This document shows, piece by piece, positions 24,026-31,879 of a stretch of DNA of 41,798 nt (positions within the stretch are counted from its first letter, which is position 1; each line of letters opens with the position of its first letter). This stretch comes from Paenilisteria riparia FSL S10-1204 (GTDB taxonomy: Bacteria; Bacillota; Bacilli; Lactobacillales; Listeriaceae): positions 1-41,798 of the forward strand of contig NZ_AODL01000030.1 of the NCBI RefSeq assembly GCF_000525995.1, in the 5' to 3' direction. The notes beneath the pieces are model-generated. The model ran no database searches. It was given only the letters and a program-made list of their open reading frames with translations, and was not told the DNA's origin. Made by a program: the position numbers and the translations under genes.

Positions 24026-27000
24026 TTATTCGTTTGCTTTCTTACGTCTATTTAGGATTAGCAAAGTGCTGCCAGCCAACAATGCAAGAACTCCAGCAAG
24101 GATAATGATATCTGTGCTTGAATCCCCTGTTGTAGGTAAGAATCCTGATTTTACTGGCTTAAGTTCGTTAAAGTGTACCGTCTGACCTTTATCATTTCTG
24201 TCTTCGTGTTTTGCGATCAGCTGGTTCGTATCTGGCGTGTAGAAATACTCATAGAATACGATATCTTGTCCGGCTAATTTCTTGCCGTCCAAGATCATTT
24301 CTACTACATAGTTTCCGTTCGCAGTTTGTGGTGTGAAGGCAGTTGTTTTACTTTGAATCACTTCACCCGTTTTCACGTTCACTGCTTTCGTAATCACTTT
24401 GACTGTTTTACCTGGAACCATGTCTGTGTACTTCATGGTGTCTTTCACTTTCACCGGCCCTGTTGGATCTGTCGCTTTTTGTCCATTTTCAAAAGTTGCT
24501 TGTGTGCTTAGCTTCGGATTCGTGAATCGTACAGTTTGGCCTTTATCGCTAGGATTTTCGTGTTTGGCTACTTCTTTTCCATTTCGTTGTAGATATTCAT
24601 AGAATACAACATTTTTGCCAACTAGTTTTCTACCGTCCACAGTTAATTTCACTTCGTATGTGCCATGCGATGCTGTTGGTGTGAATTTAGTTGTCGTTGA
24701 TGCATAAACTTCACTAGGATTGGCTGGATTGACTGCTTTAGTAACCACCGTGTATTCTTTACCTGGAATCAACCATTTATAATCGATTTGATCGACTAAG
24801 GTTGTATTCGCTAATGGAAGCAATGCTTTCTCGCCGTTGATTCCAGTTGCTTTTGTACCGATTTCAATTGGAATACGTTTGTTTACCTTTTTTAGGCTAA
24901 TTTTTTCACCGTTTGTTGCGGCACTTACTTTGAAGTTGATTGGTGTTGTATCTAGGACATAGCCAGCAAGTGTTTTAGATTCTACAAAGCGATACTCCCC
25001 TGTAGGAATCGCAGACAAAGCAATTTTGCCGTCTTTATCTGTTTTGTAGCTTGCTACTTTAACGTATAGTCCGTCTTTTAGTTGCTCTAAGTCAAAAGAA
25101 ACACCAGCTAATGCTGTTTCATGCGCTTCTGTTTCTGTATCTACTTTGACTAACTCTACATCTTGTTTTGCCAATTCGTTTACTAAGGAAACTTCGTTAA
25201 CTGCTTTAGTGGCTTCTTCGCCGTATAGGACTTTGTCCTTCGTAATGCTGATGTTGAATGTTTTTGCATTATCTTTTGCTTCTAGTGTGAAATCGTATGC
25301 GTTTGTATCGATGTTGTGTGCTGTTCCTGCATCCAATTCTTTAAGTGTATAGTTACCGTTTGCTAGTTTTTGTCGGATTGTTGCAACGCCGTCTTTCACT
25401 GTTGCATAGCCTAAAAGATCACCTTTTGCAATAATGACTTGGTTGTTGTACGTATAATCTTGATTTGCGTAAATACCAAAAACTTTATCATTGGCTGCTT
25501 GTTGACCATAAACAGGTTTTCCGTTCATCCAGCCAGCAACTGTTTGTTCTTCTTTAAATACTTTCACAGCAACATCTTGTAGCGCATTCTCAGCTTTTAC
25601 AGATGTGGAAGTGATCGCAATATCTTGGCCAGCGTATTTAACTTCGAACGCGACTGGTTCGCCAATTACGTAACCAGCTGGTGCGGCCGTTTCTACTGCT
25701 TCGTATTTTCCTGTATAGAAGGCGGCTTCTGTTGCAATTTGGCCAATTTCATCCGATGTTCCAGTCGCAACTACAGTGCCTTTCGCATAGCGAACCGTGC
25801 CATCTTCTGTAACGATATCTTCTTTCGCTACAAATTTAAATGTAGCTCCAGCAAGTGGTTTTTGAGTATATTCTCCAGTTGTTACGTCACCATATTTACT
25901 TGCTTTTTGGTTGGCGCTTGTTAATACTTCACCTGTTTTAGATAGCTTTACAATCGATTTTTGAGCTGTGTTGAAGAAATCTACTGTAATGACACCATCT
26001 TTGACTGTGCTATCTGTCACGGCAAATTTCACTGGTGTTTTATCTAAAGCATAGCCAGTTGGTGCTTTAACTTCATATAACTCGTAATTACCGGCTTTTA
26101 ATTCAGTCGGTAACACTAAGTAACCTTCGTCATTTGTTTCAAATTCTGTAATCGTTGTTGGTTTTGGATAGTTAACTTTTTGGGAGATAAACTCGCCAGT
26201 TTTAAGATCTTTCACTTTGAATGTTGTACCAGCTAACGGGATTGTTTTGCCTGTCTCTTTGTCTTTCTTGATGATTTTAACAAGACCTTTTAGATCACCA
26301 TCAACCACATTGTAAGTGAGTGTTTTATTATTTTCTTTGATTTCGACGTCAAAATCACCAATTTTAATGAATCCTGCTGGTGTTTTCGATTCTTTCACGA
26401 TGTAGTGGCCAAATGGTAGGTCTGGTGTAATGGCATGGCCGTTTGCATCCGTCATAATTTTTGCTACTTCTTTACCTGTCGCTTTATGGATAACTGTAAA
26501 TTCAGCCCCAGCCAATCCTCCAAGGAAACCTGATCCGCCTTCATTGGAATGCGAATATTTGTTGATTTCAATTTTACCTTTAATAACGTCATTTGTTGCG
26601 ACTTTGTCTGTTAGAACCAATGCTGTGTTTTGATCTTTATATGTTAGTGAGAATGGGAATGTTTTCGTTTGTAGATTATAACCCACACCCGCTTTTGTTT
26701 CTTTAGCTGTGTAATTACCTAATGGTAATTTCTTCGATGTTGCTTTGCCATTTTTAATGACAACATGATCCACAATGGCGCCTGAAGCATTTAGGATATC
26801 AAACTCAGCTCCGTCTAGAACTGCATCCCCTTGTGCTTTTGCACCAGTTTCACTGTCTTCTTTACTTAAAGTTACTTGACCTAATACAGCTGTGTTTGTA
26901 AATGTTACTTGGCTTGTTTCAGCTGCCTTCACTGTGATGTTTTGCGAAGCTGTTGCTACTAAGTAGCCGTTTGGTGCTGTGATTTCTTTGACAGTGTACG

Positions 27001-28078
27001 TTCCTTGCAATAGATCAGAAACTGTTACTTTACCATTTGCTCCAGTCGTTGGTGTTGCAACAACTGTGCCTGCACTGTTACGTACTTCGTATTTTGCACC
27101 TGGAAGTAATGATGTTGTGTCGTTTCCTTTTTTGACGATTTCCAAATCGCCCAATTGCGCAACAAAAGTAGCTTTCACGCCCGTTATTGAAATTGGATCA
27201 CTAACGCTACCTGCACTTAACAGATTTTGTACTCCTCCTTCTTTAGGAGTAAACTTTAAACCTGTTTTAGGTCGTAAATCTGTCGAAATATCTGCATTAA
27301 TAGTTCCACTGAAGTTTGGTCCTGCAGTATATTTAAAATCGCGTGTAGCTGGAATTTTAGCAGAAGCTGTTCCCGAATAGCTTACACCGCTAGAATCTAC
27401 AACAGTTATTCCAGCTTGTAATGGAACATAATAAAAATTATCTCCACCTGCGCTTTGATATGTGGCAGGGTAAAATTCTGTTTCTTGTCTTCCAGTAGCA
27501 GGATTCCATTTAGCTGTCTGTACTTTATTGGCAATACTAAATTTACCCATCGGCGCAGTTTTAGCCGCAGCCTTATCCAATAAGTATTTAACCCCAGCGT
27601 CACTCTTCATAGAAGGACTGTCAAATGAACCTAAATAAACATTTATCGCAACATACGTATCAACGTAATTCTTTTCTGATGTACCATTGTTGGGATATCC
27701 GTAATACATGATATTATAGACACCTTCATCATTAAAAATACTTTCCGCGTATTCCCTATTAATTGGAAACGGCAAATCAGGATTTATACAGAATGCCGCT
27801 TTTCCATCTACAGTGATATAAGCTGTAGACGTTTCATAACCACCATACCAAGCGCTCATTTTCCCTGTAGAATTACCTATGGAGCGTAGCATTGCACCTC
27901 TTGGATTAACAGAACTCGTGATAACTTTTCCGCTGTCCGTTGAACCAACTACAAAGCTATCTGCTTCTGCTGCCGACGCAACTATTGAAGCAATGGGTGA
28001 TAAGATTACTTGTAAAAAAAGAGCCACTACAGTTAGTAGTGACAAGACAAATTTATTCGGTTTCAATACATTAATCAA
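24026..28078 (-). CDS. LPXTG cell-wall adhesin with thioester-like domain, CnaB repeats and VaFE repeats
   Basis: 1350 residues from TTG (28078), with GGAGGAG 8 nt upstream. Signal peptide to about residue 38. Residues 60-230 resemble a thioester adhesion domain (SAWYGGYETSTAY; Cys97 in KAAFCINP). About seven CnaB/SpaA-type domains follow from about 310 to 1080 (for example PLAGTTFKVKD, LAGVSFDLEQ, each with Lys and Glu positions for isopeptide bonds), then two VaFE-type repeats (PGKEYTVVTKAV..; DGRKLVGKNVVFYEYL). The C-terminus has the sorting signal LPTTG at 1314, a hydrophobic helix and NRRKKANE. The protein would be covalently fixed to peptidoglycan by sortase. By position and type it is the plasmid's likely aggregation or mating adhesin, comparable in role to PrgB though unrelated in sequence. 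Own terminator downstream. Confidence 0.9.
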   Translation of the reverse strand: MINVLKPNKFVLSLLTVVALFLQVILSPIASIVASAAEADSFVVGSTDSGKVITSSVNPRGAMLRSIGNSTGKMSAWYGGYETSTAYITVDGKAAFCINPDLPFPINREYAESIFNDEGVYNIMYYGYPNNGTSEKNYVDTYVAINVYLGSFDSPSMKSDAGVKYLLDKAAAKTAPMGKFSIANKVQTAKWNPATGRQETEFYPATYQSAGGDNFYYVPLQAGITVVDSSGVSYSGTASAKIPATRDFKYTAGPNFSGTINADISTDLRPKTGLKFTPKEGGVQNLLSAGSVSDPISITGVKATFVAQLGDLEIVKKGNDTTSLLPGAKYEVRNSAGTVVATPTTGANGKVTVSDLLQGTYTVKEITAPNGYLVATASQNITVKAAETSQVTFTNTAVLGQVTLSKEDSETGAKAQGDAVLDGAEFDILNASGAIVDHVVIKNGKATSKKLPLGNYTAKETKAGVGYNLQTKTFPFSLTYKDQNTALVLTDKVATNDVIKGKIEINKYSHSNEGGSGFLGGLAGAEFTVIHKATGKEVAKIMTDANGHAITPDLPFGHYIVKESKTPAGFIKIGDFDVEIKENNKTLTYNVVDGDLKGLVKIIKKDKETGKTIPLAGTTFKVKDLKTGEFISQKVNYPKPTTITEFETNDEGYLVLPTELKAGNYELYEVKAPTGYALDKTPVKFAVTDSTVKDGVITVDFFNTAQKSIVKLSKTGEVLTSANQKASKYGDVTTGEYTQKPLAGATFKFVAKEDIVTEDGTVRYAKGTVVATGTSDEIGQIATEAAFYTGKYEAVETAAPAGYVIGEPVAFEVKYAGQDIAITSTSVKAENALQDVAVKVFKEEQTVAGWMNGKPVYGQQAANDKVFGIYANQDYTYNNQVIIAKGDLLGYATVKDGVATIRQKLANGNYTLKELDAGTAHNIDTNAYDFTLEAKDNAKTFNISITKDKVLYGEEATKAVNEVSLVNELAKQDVELVKVDTETEAHETALAGVSFDLEQLKDGLYVKVASYKTDKDGKIALSAIPTGEYRFVESKTLAGYVLDTTPINFKVSAATNGEKISLKKVNKRIPIEIGTKATGINGEKALLPLANTTLVDQIDYKWLIPGKEYTVVTKAVNPANPSEVYASTTTKFTPTASHGTYEVKLTVDGRKLVGKNVVFYEYLQRNGKEVAKHENPSDKGQTVRFTNPKLSTQATFENGQKATDPTGPVKVKDTMKYTDMVPGKTVKVITKAVNVKTGEVIQSKTTAFTPQTANGNYVVEMILDGKKLAGQDIVFYEYFYTPDTNQLIAKHEDRNDKGQTVHFNELKPVKSGFLPTTGDSSTDIIILAGVLALLAGSTLLILNRRKKANE

Positions 28079-28130
28079 TTTATAAACTCCTCCATTATTT
28101 TATATTTTTATCTAATTTCCCTCTTACTTG

Positions 28131-28154
28131 TTATGTTGGCGCACGTATTTCCAT
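28131..28154 (-). CDS. Seven-codon leader peptide candidate upstream of the adhesin
   Basis: ATG GAA ATA CGT GCG CCA ACA TAA (MEIRAPT), preceded by a perfect AAGGAGG 5-6 nt upstream, in the 105-bp space between the terminator at 28185-28206 and the adhesin start. It may be a translated leader that affects adhesin expression, or the remains of a longer gene. Confidence 0.35.
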   Translation of the reverse strand: MEIRAPT

Positions 28155-28184
28155 TTTGACCTCCTTATTTTTAAGCAAAAGAAA

Positions 28185-28206
28185 AAGCATTCAAATTTGA
28201 ATGCTT
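28185..28206 (-). terminator. Perfect palindromic terminator
   Basis: AAGCATTCAAA is directly followed by its reverse complement TTTGAATGCTT; the minus strand then continues TTTC. It ends the upstream unit 18 nt after the reconstructed stop of the coiled-coil membrane gene. Confidence 0.75.
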
Positions 28207-28223
28207 AATTCTCTTCTATTCGA

Positions 28224-29246
28224 TTAATCCCATCCCCAATAATGATCTTCCCCACCATTCGAATTTTCTTTTGTGTCAGATAAAGTTTCACCATGCTCAT
28301 TTGTTTTTTTATTTTCATTCTTTTGAACCAGCGCTAGGTTTCGGGGTAGATGGTGCTACATTCCCATCGGGTTTAGGTTTAGGCTTACTTTCGACACTAG
28401 TATTTTTTTCAGATTGAGTTTGCTTCGACGTTCCACTATTACCACTACCACTTGATTGTTGTTTTTCATTGCTAGCATAATTCTTGCTGGTAGTATCACT
28501 ATTTGATTTTGAACCAGATGACGAATATGATGAGTTATTATCATTTGATACGCCCGCAGATGCACTCGCGCTTGATCCACTACCTTGCGTGTTTGAAGAA
28601 CTGCCTGTTGGACCTTGCGTCTCAACTTCGTTACTTTTTTCACTACTAGTAACTACCGCTTGTTCTTTAGCTACACGATCCGCTTCTGCTTTTTGCTTCG
28701 CCGCCACTTCTACTTTCATCAAATTGGTAGCAACTGTCCAACTCTTATTCAAATTTGATTTGGCTAGATTTTGTGGCACACTATCAATCGCTTTTTTTAC
28801 AGCTGCAAGTTTGGCCGCATCCACTCCAGTAGCTAACGCCTTCTGGTTCGCATCCTTAAACAATGCTAACGTCGCTTTTTGCGTTCCTTCTATAGAAGCA
28901 TACAAAACGTTCGCTTTTGTAATTTCACTAACGAGCGATTCTTTTAGTTCTTTATTTTTCAATGCTTCAGCTAGCTGTTTCGCTTCCGTTGCCTTAGCTG
29001 GTGTATAACCATCTGCTAGTAATACTTTTTTGGTCATCAAAGTAAAGCGCTGCTACCGCATTTTTTGCTTTGGTTCCTTTTTCAGCTGTTTGCTTTTCGA
29101 GCATATCAGCTGCTTCTTTTAGCTTTTTGCGCTTCTATTCTAGATTCTTCTTGTGCTTTAGCCTGTTGTGAGTAAATAATCCCCGTTCCCGTTCCAACGA
29201 CGAGCACTACGCTTGTTAAAACAATCCATAATTTCTTTTTCCGCAT
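28224..29246 (-). CDS. Membrane-anchored coiled-coil protein with Ser/Gly-rich C-terminus (three frame breaks)
   Basis: The reconstructed gene has about 339 residues. It starts MRKKKLWIVLTSVVLVVGTG at 29246: a basic tip, then one membrane helix, with the rest outside. The frame breaks at A/T runs 29117-29120, 29026-29031 and 28321-28324, and each repair removes one base. The first repair gives EAQKAKEAADMLEKQ, the second joins ALYFDD to KVLLADGYTPAKATEAK, and the third gives a C-terminal ENSNGGEDHYWGWD. The total length is then an exact multiple of three. The extracellular part is helical and Ala/Lys-rich to about residue 200, then disordered Ser/Gly/Asn/Thr-rich. Family not recognised. It could be a stalk-like surface protein expressed with the adhesin. 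Confidence 0.65.
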
Positions 29247-29431
29247 CTTCCATCATCCCCTCTTTTTGTAGTGTTTCAAATAAATCAATATACCATTTTT
29301 CTAGCTTATTATACGGTAAACATTCTAATACGTGGTGATCAATGCCCAGTAAAAAGTGTAAACTTTCAACAAACACGTATTTTTCTGTTTTTTCGATTTG
29401 TTGATCCTGATTCTTTTTCTGCTACTACCAT
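29158..29431 (-). CDS. Small protein upstream of the coiled-coil gene (one frame break)
   Basis: About 90 residues. Start MVVAEKNQDQQIEKTEKYVF at ATG 29431 after removing one base from the T5 run 29414-29418; AAGGCGGGG upstream. It continues VESLHFLLGIDHHVLECLP, then LEKWYIDLFETLQKEGMMED. Helical, with aromatic residues; no signal peptide. The last 30 codons overlap the next gene's start in another frame. Not recognised. Confidence 0.55.
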
Positions 29432-29456
29432 ATCTGTTCCCCGCCTTCTATCTTCA

Positions 29457-29479
29457 TTTTACAGGATAATCCTGTAAAA
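29457..29479. promoter_or_regulatory. Perfect dyad, probable operator
   Basis: TTTTACAGGAT-A-ATCCTGTAAAA, 11-bp arms around a single base, lying 25 bp upstream of the ATG at 29431. No T-run follows, so a protein-binding site is more likely than a terminator. Confidence 0.5.
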
Positions 29480-29487
29480 CCCAAGTA

Positions 29488-29598
29488 TTATTTGTGATAC
29501 CGAGCAAAGTAAATAGTAATTAGACGTTTATTCTTGTAAATCTTTCGATTGATTTCATCTGTGGTTAATTTCTTCCCTAAAAAAAATTCAAAATTCAT
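29488..29598 (-). CDS. 36-residue basic protein
   Basis: MNFEFFLGKKLTTDEINRKI, ending TIYFARYHK. ATG with GAAAGGGTG upstream, placed about 30 bp after the stem-loop element at 29628-29715. Basic and compact; no motif recognised. It is too short for certainty but has a good start and no overlap with other genes. Confidence 0.45.
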   Translation of the reverse strand: MNFEFFLGKKLTTDEINRKIYKNKRLITIYFARYHK

Positions 29599-29627
29599 AT
29601 ACTATCACCCTTTCAAAAATATATTTT

Positions 29628-29715
29628 GTTATGCCGTTAGCGAAACAGGAATGGGATAAGCCACAATGATTTAGGGGGAATCATTGTAAGTTTCCTGCTT
29701 CGCTAACAACATAAC
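29628..29715. repeat. Stem-loop element B (GTTAGCGAARCAGG type)
   Basis: The outer arms, 24 bp, pair with three mismatches: GTTATGCCGTTAGCG AAACAGG on the left and CCTGCTTCGCTAAC AACATAAC on the right. They enclose a second perfect hairpin, CAATGATT/AATCATTG. The element ends about 30 bp before the 36-residue gene's start. Its outer arms match those of element A at 30166-30246. Confidence 0.7.
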
Positions 29716-29732
29716 AGACATCACTGACTTTT

Positions 29733-30143
29733 CTATCTTTCATCAAATGACTTCAAAGGCTCATTGACTGTAATCTTCCGTGGTTTCCAATCAGAGAATG
29801 CTATTAAATAATACTCTCCAGAACTTAATGCTAATACAGCATACTCATCTTGTAGGCGTTCTTCCTTTGGTTCTAGTATGGTATATTCATTAGACTTGCA
29901 GTTAAATTTCGCTTGTATGGCCTGATTCTTAGCTTTTTCATCTGATATATTTACTAGGCGATTAATGAGTTTAACACTAACCCAAATCAGAAAACCGATC
30001 ACGACTAACAAAAGAAATATCTGCGTGAAATTAGCATTCTCTATGCTCCAATAATAGTATTTTATTTTCTCAGTAAAAGATAGATTTTCAAATTTAACTA
30101 AATAATAGTCTATGCTACCATTATCATTAATAATCCTACGCAT
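29733..30143 (-). CDS. Single-pass membrane protein, unknown
   Basis: 136 residues from the ATG at 30143 (MRRIINDNGSIDYYLVKFEN), with AAGGGGAGAG upstream. One strongly hydrophobic helix (FTQIFLLLVVIGFLIWVSV, residues about 39-58) separates a short N-terminal domain from a soluble C-domain (RLQDEYAVLALSSGEYYLIA). It lies between stem-loop elements A and B. Family not recognised. Confidence 0.6.
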   Translation of the reverse strand: MRRIINDNGSIDYYLVKFENLSFTEKIKYYYWSIENANFTQIFLLLVVIGFLIWVSVKLINRLVNISDEKAKNQAIQAKFNCKSNEYTILEPKEERLQDEYAVLALSSGEYYLIAFSDWKPRKITVNEPLKSFDER

Positions 30144-30165
30144 CAATACTCTCCCCTTATTTGAT

Positions 30166-30246
30166 TTATGCTGTTAACGAAGCAGGGAAAAAAAACGAGA
30201 AAAAGGGTAAACTCGGAAAAAACACCCTGCTTCGTTAACAGCATAA
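30166..30246. repeat. Stem-loop element A (GTTAACGAAGCAGGG type)
   Basis: Perfect 22-bp inverted arms, TTATG..GTTAACGAAGCAGGG against CCCTGCTTCGTTAAC..CATAA, enclose a smaller CGAG/CTCG hairpin. It lies about 25 bp before the 136-residue gene's start. Same outer stem as element B, different inner loop. Confidence 0.75.
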
Positions 30247-30275
30247 AAATTGATTTTTTAAAGCACATGTTTTGC

Positions 30276-30708
30276 GTATCCACCGCATATGTACAAAATC
30301 ATTAAATCAAAAGCGTTTAAGGCAACCGGAACGCTCTAACCCTGTATCAGCAAGCTATGCCCCATCATAGCAGCCTGCTCCCCATCCAACGATGGATCAT
30401 GGCAAAGCGTGCTAGAAACATCTGATACTGTTTTACCGTTTATGGCGTTTTACGGTCAACCTGTGGGTACGGTGGTTTATCGAGCTCCCACCAAACGATT
30501 CTATCTAGCATATATAGTACCAATCGACATGCTAGGTAACAGGTTCTAATTCCCTTTCTATCGGGGCGAAGTCCCCTGCTACAACTGTTATATTCCTATT
30601 AGGAAAATTGTCAATGAACAATAAATCAAGCTATTTTACATAATTTACGGAAATCTTTTGGCTCCTTATTCGTGCAAGGAGATGATTCCGTACATACACG
30701 GTGGATAC
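30276..30708. repeat. 27-bp inverted repeat framing a structured segment
   Basis: Left arm 30276-30302 (GTATCCACCG-CA-TATGTAC-AA-AATCAT) and right arm 30682-30708 (ATGATT-CC-GTACATA-CA-CGGTGGATAC) are reverse complements at 23 of 27 positions. They enclose a promoter and a segment with many strong local hairpins. In a transcript reading through, the arms would form one long closing helix. Confidence 0.75.
30308..30580 (-). ncRNA. Structured noncoding RNA candidate, about 270 nt
   Basis: There is no convincing ORF. A near-consensus minus-strand promoter (TTGACA at 30609-30614, 16 bp, TATAAC at 30587-30592) would start RNA at about 30580. The RNA contains GGGG-ACTTCG-CCCC, CTAGCAT/ATGCTAG, GGTGG/CCACC, CCGT/ACGG, ATCCATC/GGATGG and a long-range pair GTATCAG/CTGATAC, and ends at AGCGTT/AACGCT followed by TTTG (30312-30335). 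More structure lies just outside: CTCCTT/AAGGAG and CGGGGCA/TGCCCCG, the latter inside the 3' end of the upstream ORF. The full element may therefore be longer, about 30250-30790. I do not recognise the class. Confidence 0.6.
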
Positions 30709-30712
30709 CTTT

Positions 30713-31279
30713 TTATAAACCAAGACTTGCGGGGCAAAAGCCCTCCTGATACCGGAGTTCATGCCCCGGATTTTGGCGTTTTGCAATAACTTTATTTTTA
30801 AAGGTCCGGATATTACGAACCTCGTAATATAAATCAACAAAAGGCACAATACTCCAAGAAGGCGCAAGACGCCTTGCCATTACATCTTCATATTGATGTT
30901 CTAACGATGCGAGATCAACAATCCACTCTTCACGATTAAATAATTTTACATATACGCGATCGACGAACTGAAAATCACGAGGGGTGATTATGTCCGTTTT
31001 TTTTCGAGCGACAATACGACGTTGACGATAACGTTTCCCGTTACTAGAATGAACGAGCTTCGCATAGGAAGGGAAAGTTGTTTTTTTCACTGTGCTCCCC
31101 TTAGTGATGATTTCCTTCCGAACACTGGTTTTAGTGGCAGCAATTTGTATATTTGTTGAGACAAGCATAGCTCGTAAAACCGGCACGTCTGGATTCTCTG
31201 GATTGGAATTAATTTTAGTTTGTAGATCCTTTTTTTCTTCTTGCAAAGTAAATAAATCCAAAATATATTTCCCCCTCAC
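30713..31279 (-). CDS. Conjugation-side first gene, basic protein, unknown
   Basis: 188 residues at most from GTG 31279, or a few fewer from a TTG (LDLFTLQEEKKDLQ) that has GGGGG upstream. A helical N-terminus is followed by a basic central part (SNGKRYRQRRIVARKKTD) and strand-helix segments (DFQFVDRVYVKLFNREEWIV). The terminal 25 residues (PGHELRYQEGFCPASLGL) coincide with strong RNA stem structures, so the 3' end may serve two functions or the coding part may end in another frame. No known family. It lies directly after the terminator at 31314-31351. Confidence 0.55.
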   Translation of the reverse strand: MRGKYILDLFTLQEEKKDLQTKINSNPENPDVPVLRAMLVSTNIQIAATKTSVRKEIITKGSTVKKTTFPSYAKLVHSSNGKRYRQRRIVARKKTDIITPRDFQFVDRVYVKLFNREEWIVDLASLEHQYEDVMARRLAPSWSIVPFVDLYYEVRNIRTFKNKVIAKRQNPGHELRYQEGFCPASLGL

Positions 31280-31313
31280 CTAACTAATCGGCATGCTGAC
31301 GATTAAACTAAAA

Positions 31314-31351
31314 CAAAAAAAGCGCTCTACCACAGCTTGTGATAGAGCGCT
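31314..31351 (-). terminator. Strong terminator ending the leader RNA
   Basis: AGCGCTCTA/TAGAGCGCT, 9-bp stem with a 13-nt loop, followed on the minus strand by seven T. It stands between the control locus and the conjugation-side genes, so read-through here would decide whether the downstream genes are expressed. Confidence 0.85.
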
Positions 31352-31640
31352 TCATTAGAATCATTCAAAACATAGATGTATCTCGTAAAAGTATACAAAG
31401 ATACCGTGGATATTCGTATTTGAAAAAGTACAGTCTCTCCCTAGTAAATAAAGTATATAACTAAGAACAGACATTCCTTCCCAAACGCATCTATATCTGA
31501 TAGAATGTTCTATTGAGACGACCTTCAGTGTGTGCTGTAGGTTGGTGGCTTTCGCCACGGGCTCTTAGGTAACTTTTCCGCCAAGTCAAGTTATCTTTGG
31601 GCCTCTCGTTTAATTTAAATCGGCAACATGCTTCTTGAAC
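31314..31640 (-). ncRNA. Structured leader RNA candidate, about 330 nt
   Basis: It starts near 31640 from the promoter at 31647-31675 and stops at the terminator at 31314-31351. Visible structure on the minus strand: GTGGC-GAAA-GCCAC (a GNRA-type tetraloop hairpin), GATAACTT/AAGTTACC enclosing TTGGCGG, AGAACATTC/GAATG....TTCT, ATAGATG/CATCTAT at long range, and GTATC/GATAC. A 65-codon ORF crosses it but has no ribosome binding site. It is probably the untranslated leader that controls conjugation genes, comparable in position to the enterococcal prgQ leader. No Rfam class recognised. Confidence 0.6.
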
Positions 31641-31646
31641 CCCTTA

Positions 31647-31694
31647 ACTGTAGCATCAACTTTACAATTTTGCAAATACTTTTTGTGAAAAAGT
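31647..31694 (-). promoter_or_regulatory. Promoter of the leader RNA with adjacent dyad
   Basis: -35 TTGCAA (31670-31675), 17-bp spacer, extended -10 TGCTACAGT (-10 hexamer 31647-31652), reading the minus strand. Two bp upstream of -35 is the dyad ACTTTTT-GTG-AAAAAGT (31678-31694), a candidate regulator site. Confidence 0.65.
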
Positions 31695-31824
31695 TATTTT
31701 TTGCTTGGTAACGTTGTCAAGAAACTTGGTTAAAACCATGATTACATATGGATTTTGCTATCGAAATTTTTTTCTATAAAAAAATAGAATAATATGTTAA
31801 ACTTAATATTAGTTTAGATTAAAG

Positions 31825-31858
31825 GTAGCCTATTATGCTGTGATAGGCTGCTTTTTTT
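31825..31858 (+). terminator. Terminator downstream of the peptide gene, strongest on the plus strand
   Basis: GTAGCCTAT/ATAGGCTGC stem followed by TTTTTTT on the plus strand. On the minus strand it follows the peptide gene by about 20 bp with a weaker TTTAAT tail. A plus-strand RNA ending here would be antisense to part of the peptide-to-leader transcript. Confidence 0.7.
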
Positions 31859-31879
31859 ATTTATCGGTAGGATATGTAT

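Noticed and set aside
26979..27380. 133-codon plus-strand ORF inside the adhesin gene
   Set aside because: It is a shadow of the strongly supported adhesin frame, with no ribosome binding site or promoter.
30631..30867. 78-codon minus-strand ORF overlapping the end of the 188-codon gene
   Set aside because: No ribosome binding site, an out-of-frame overlap, and a sequence dominated by RNA hairpins and the inverted-repeat arm.
31361..31558. 65-codon minus-strand ORF (MAKATNLQHTLKVV..)
   Set aside because: It has no ribosome binding site, and the same segment is full of RNA stems between a promoter and a terminator. I treat it as noncoding leader.
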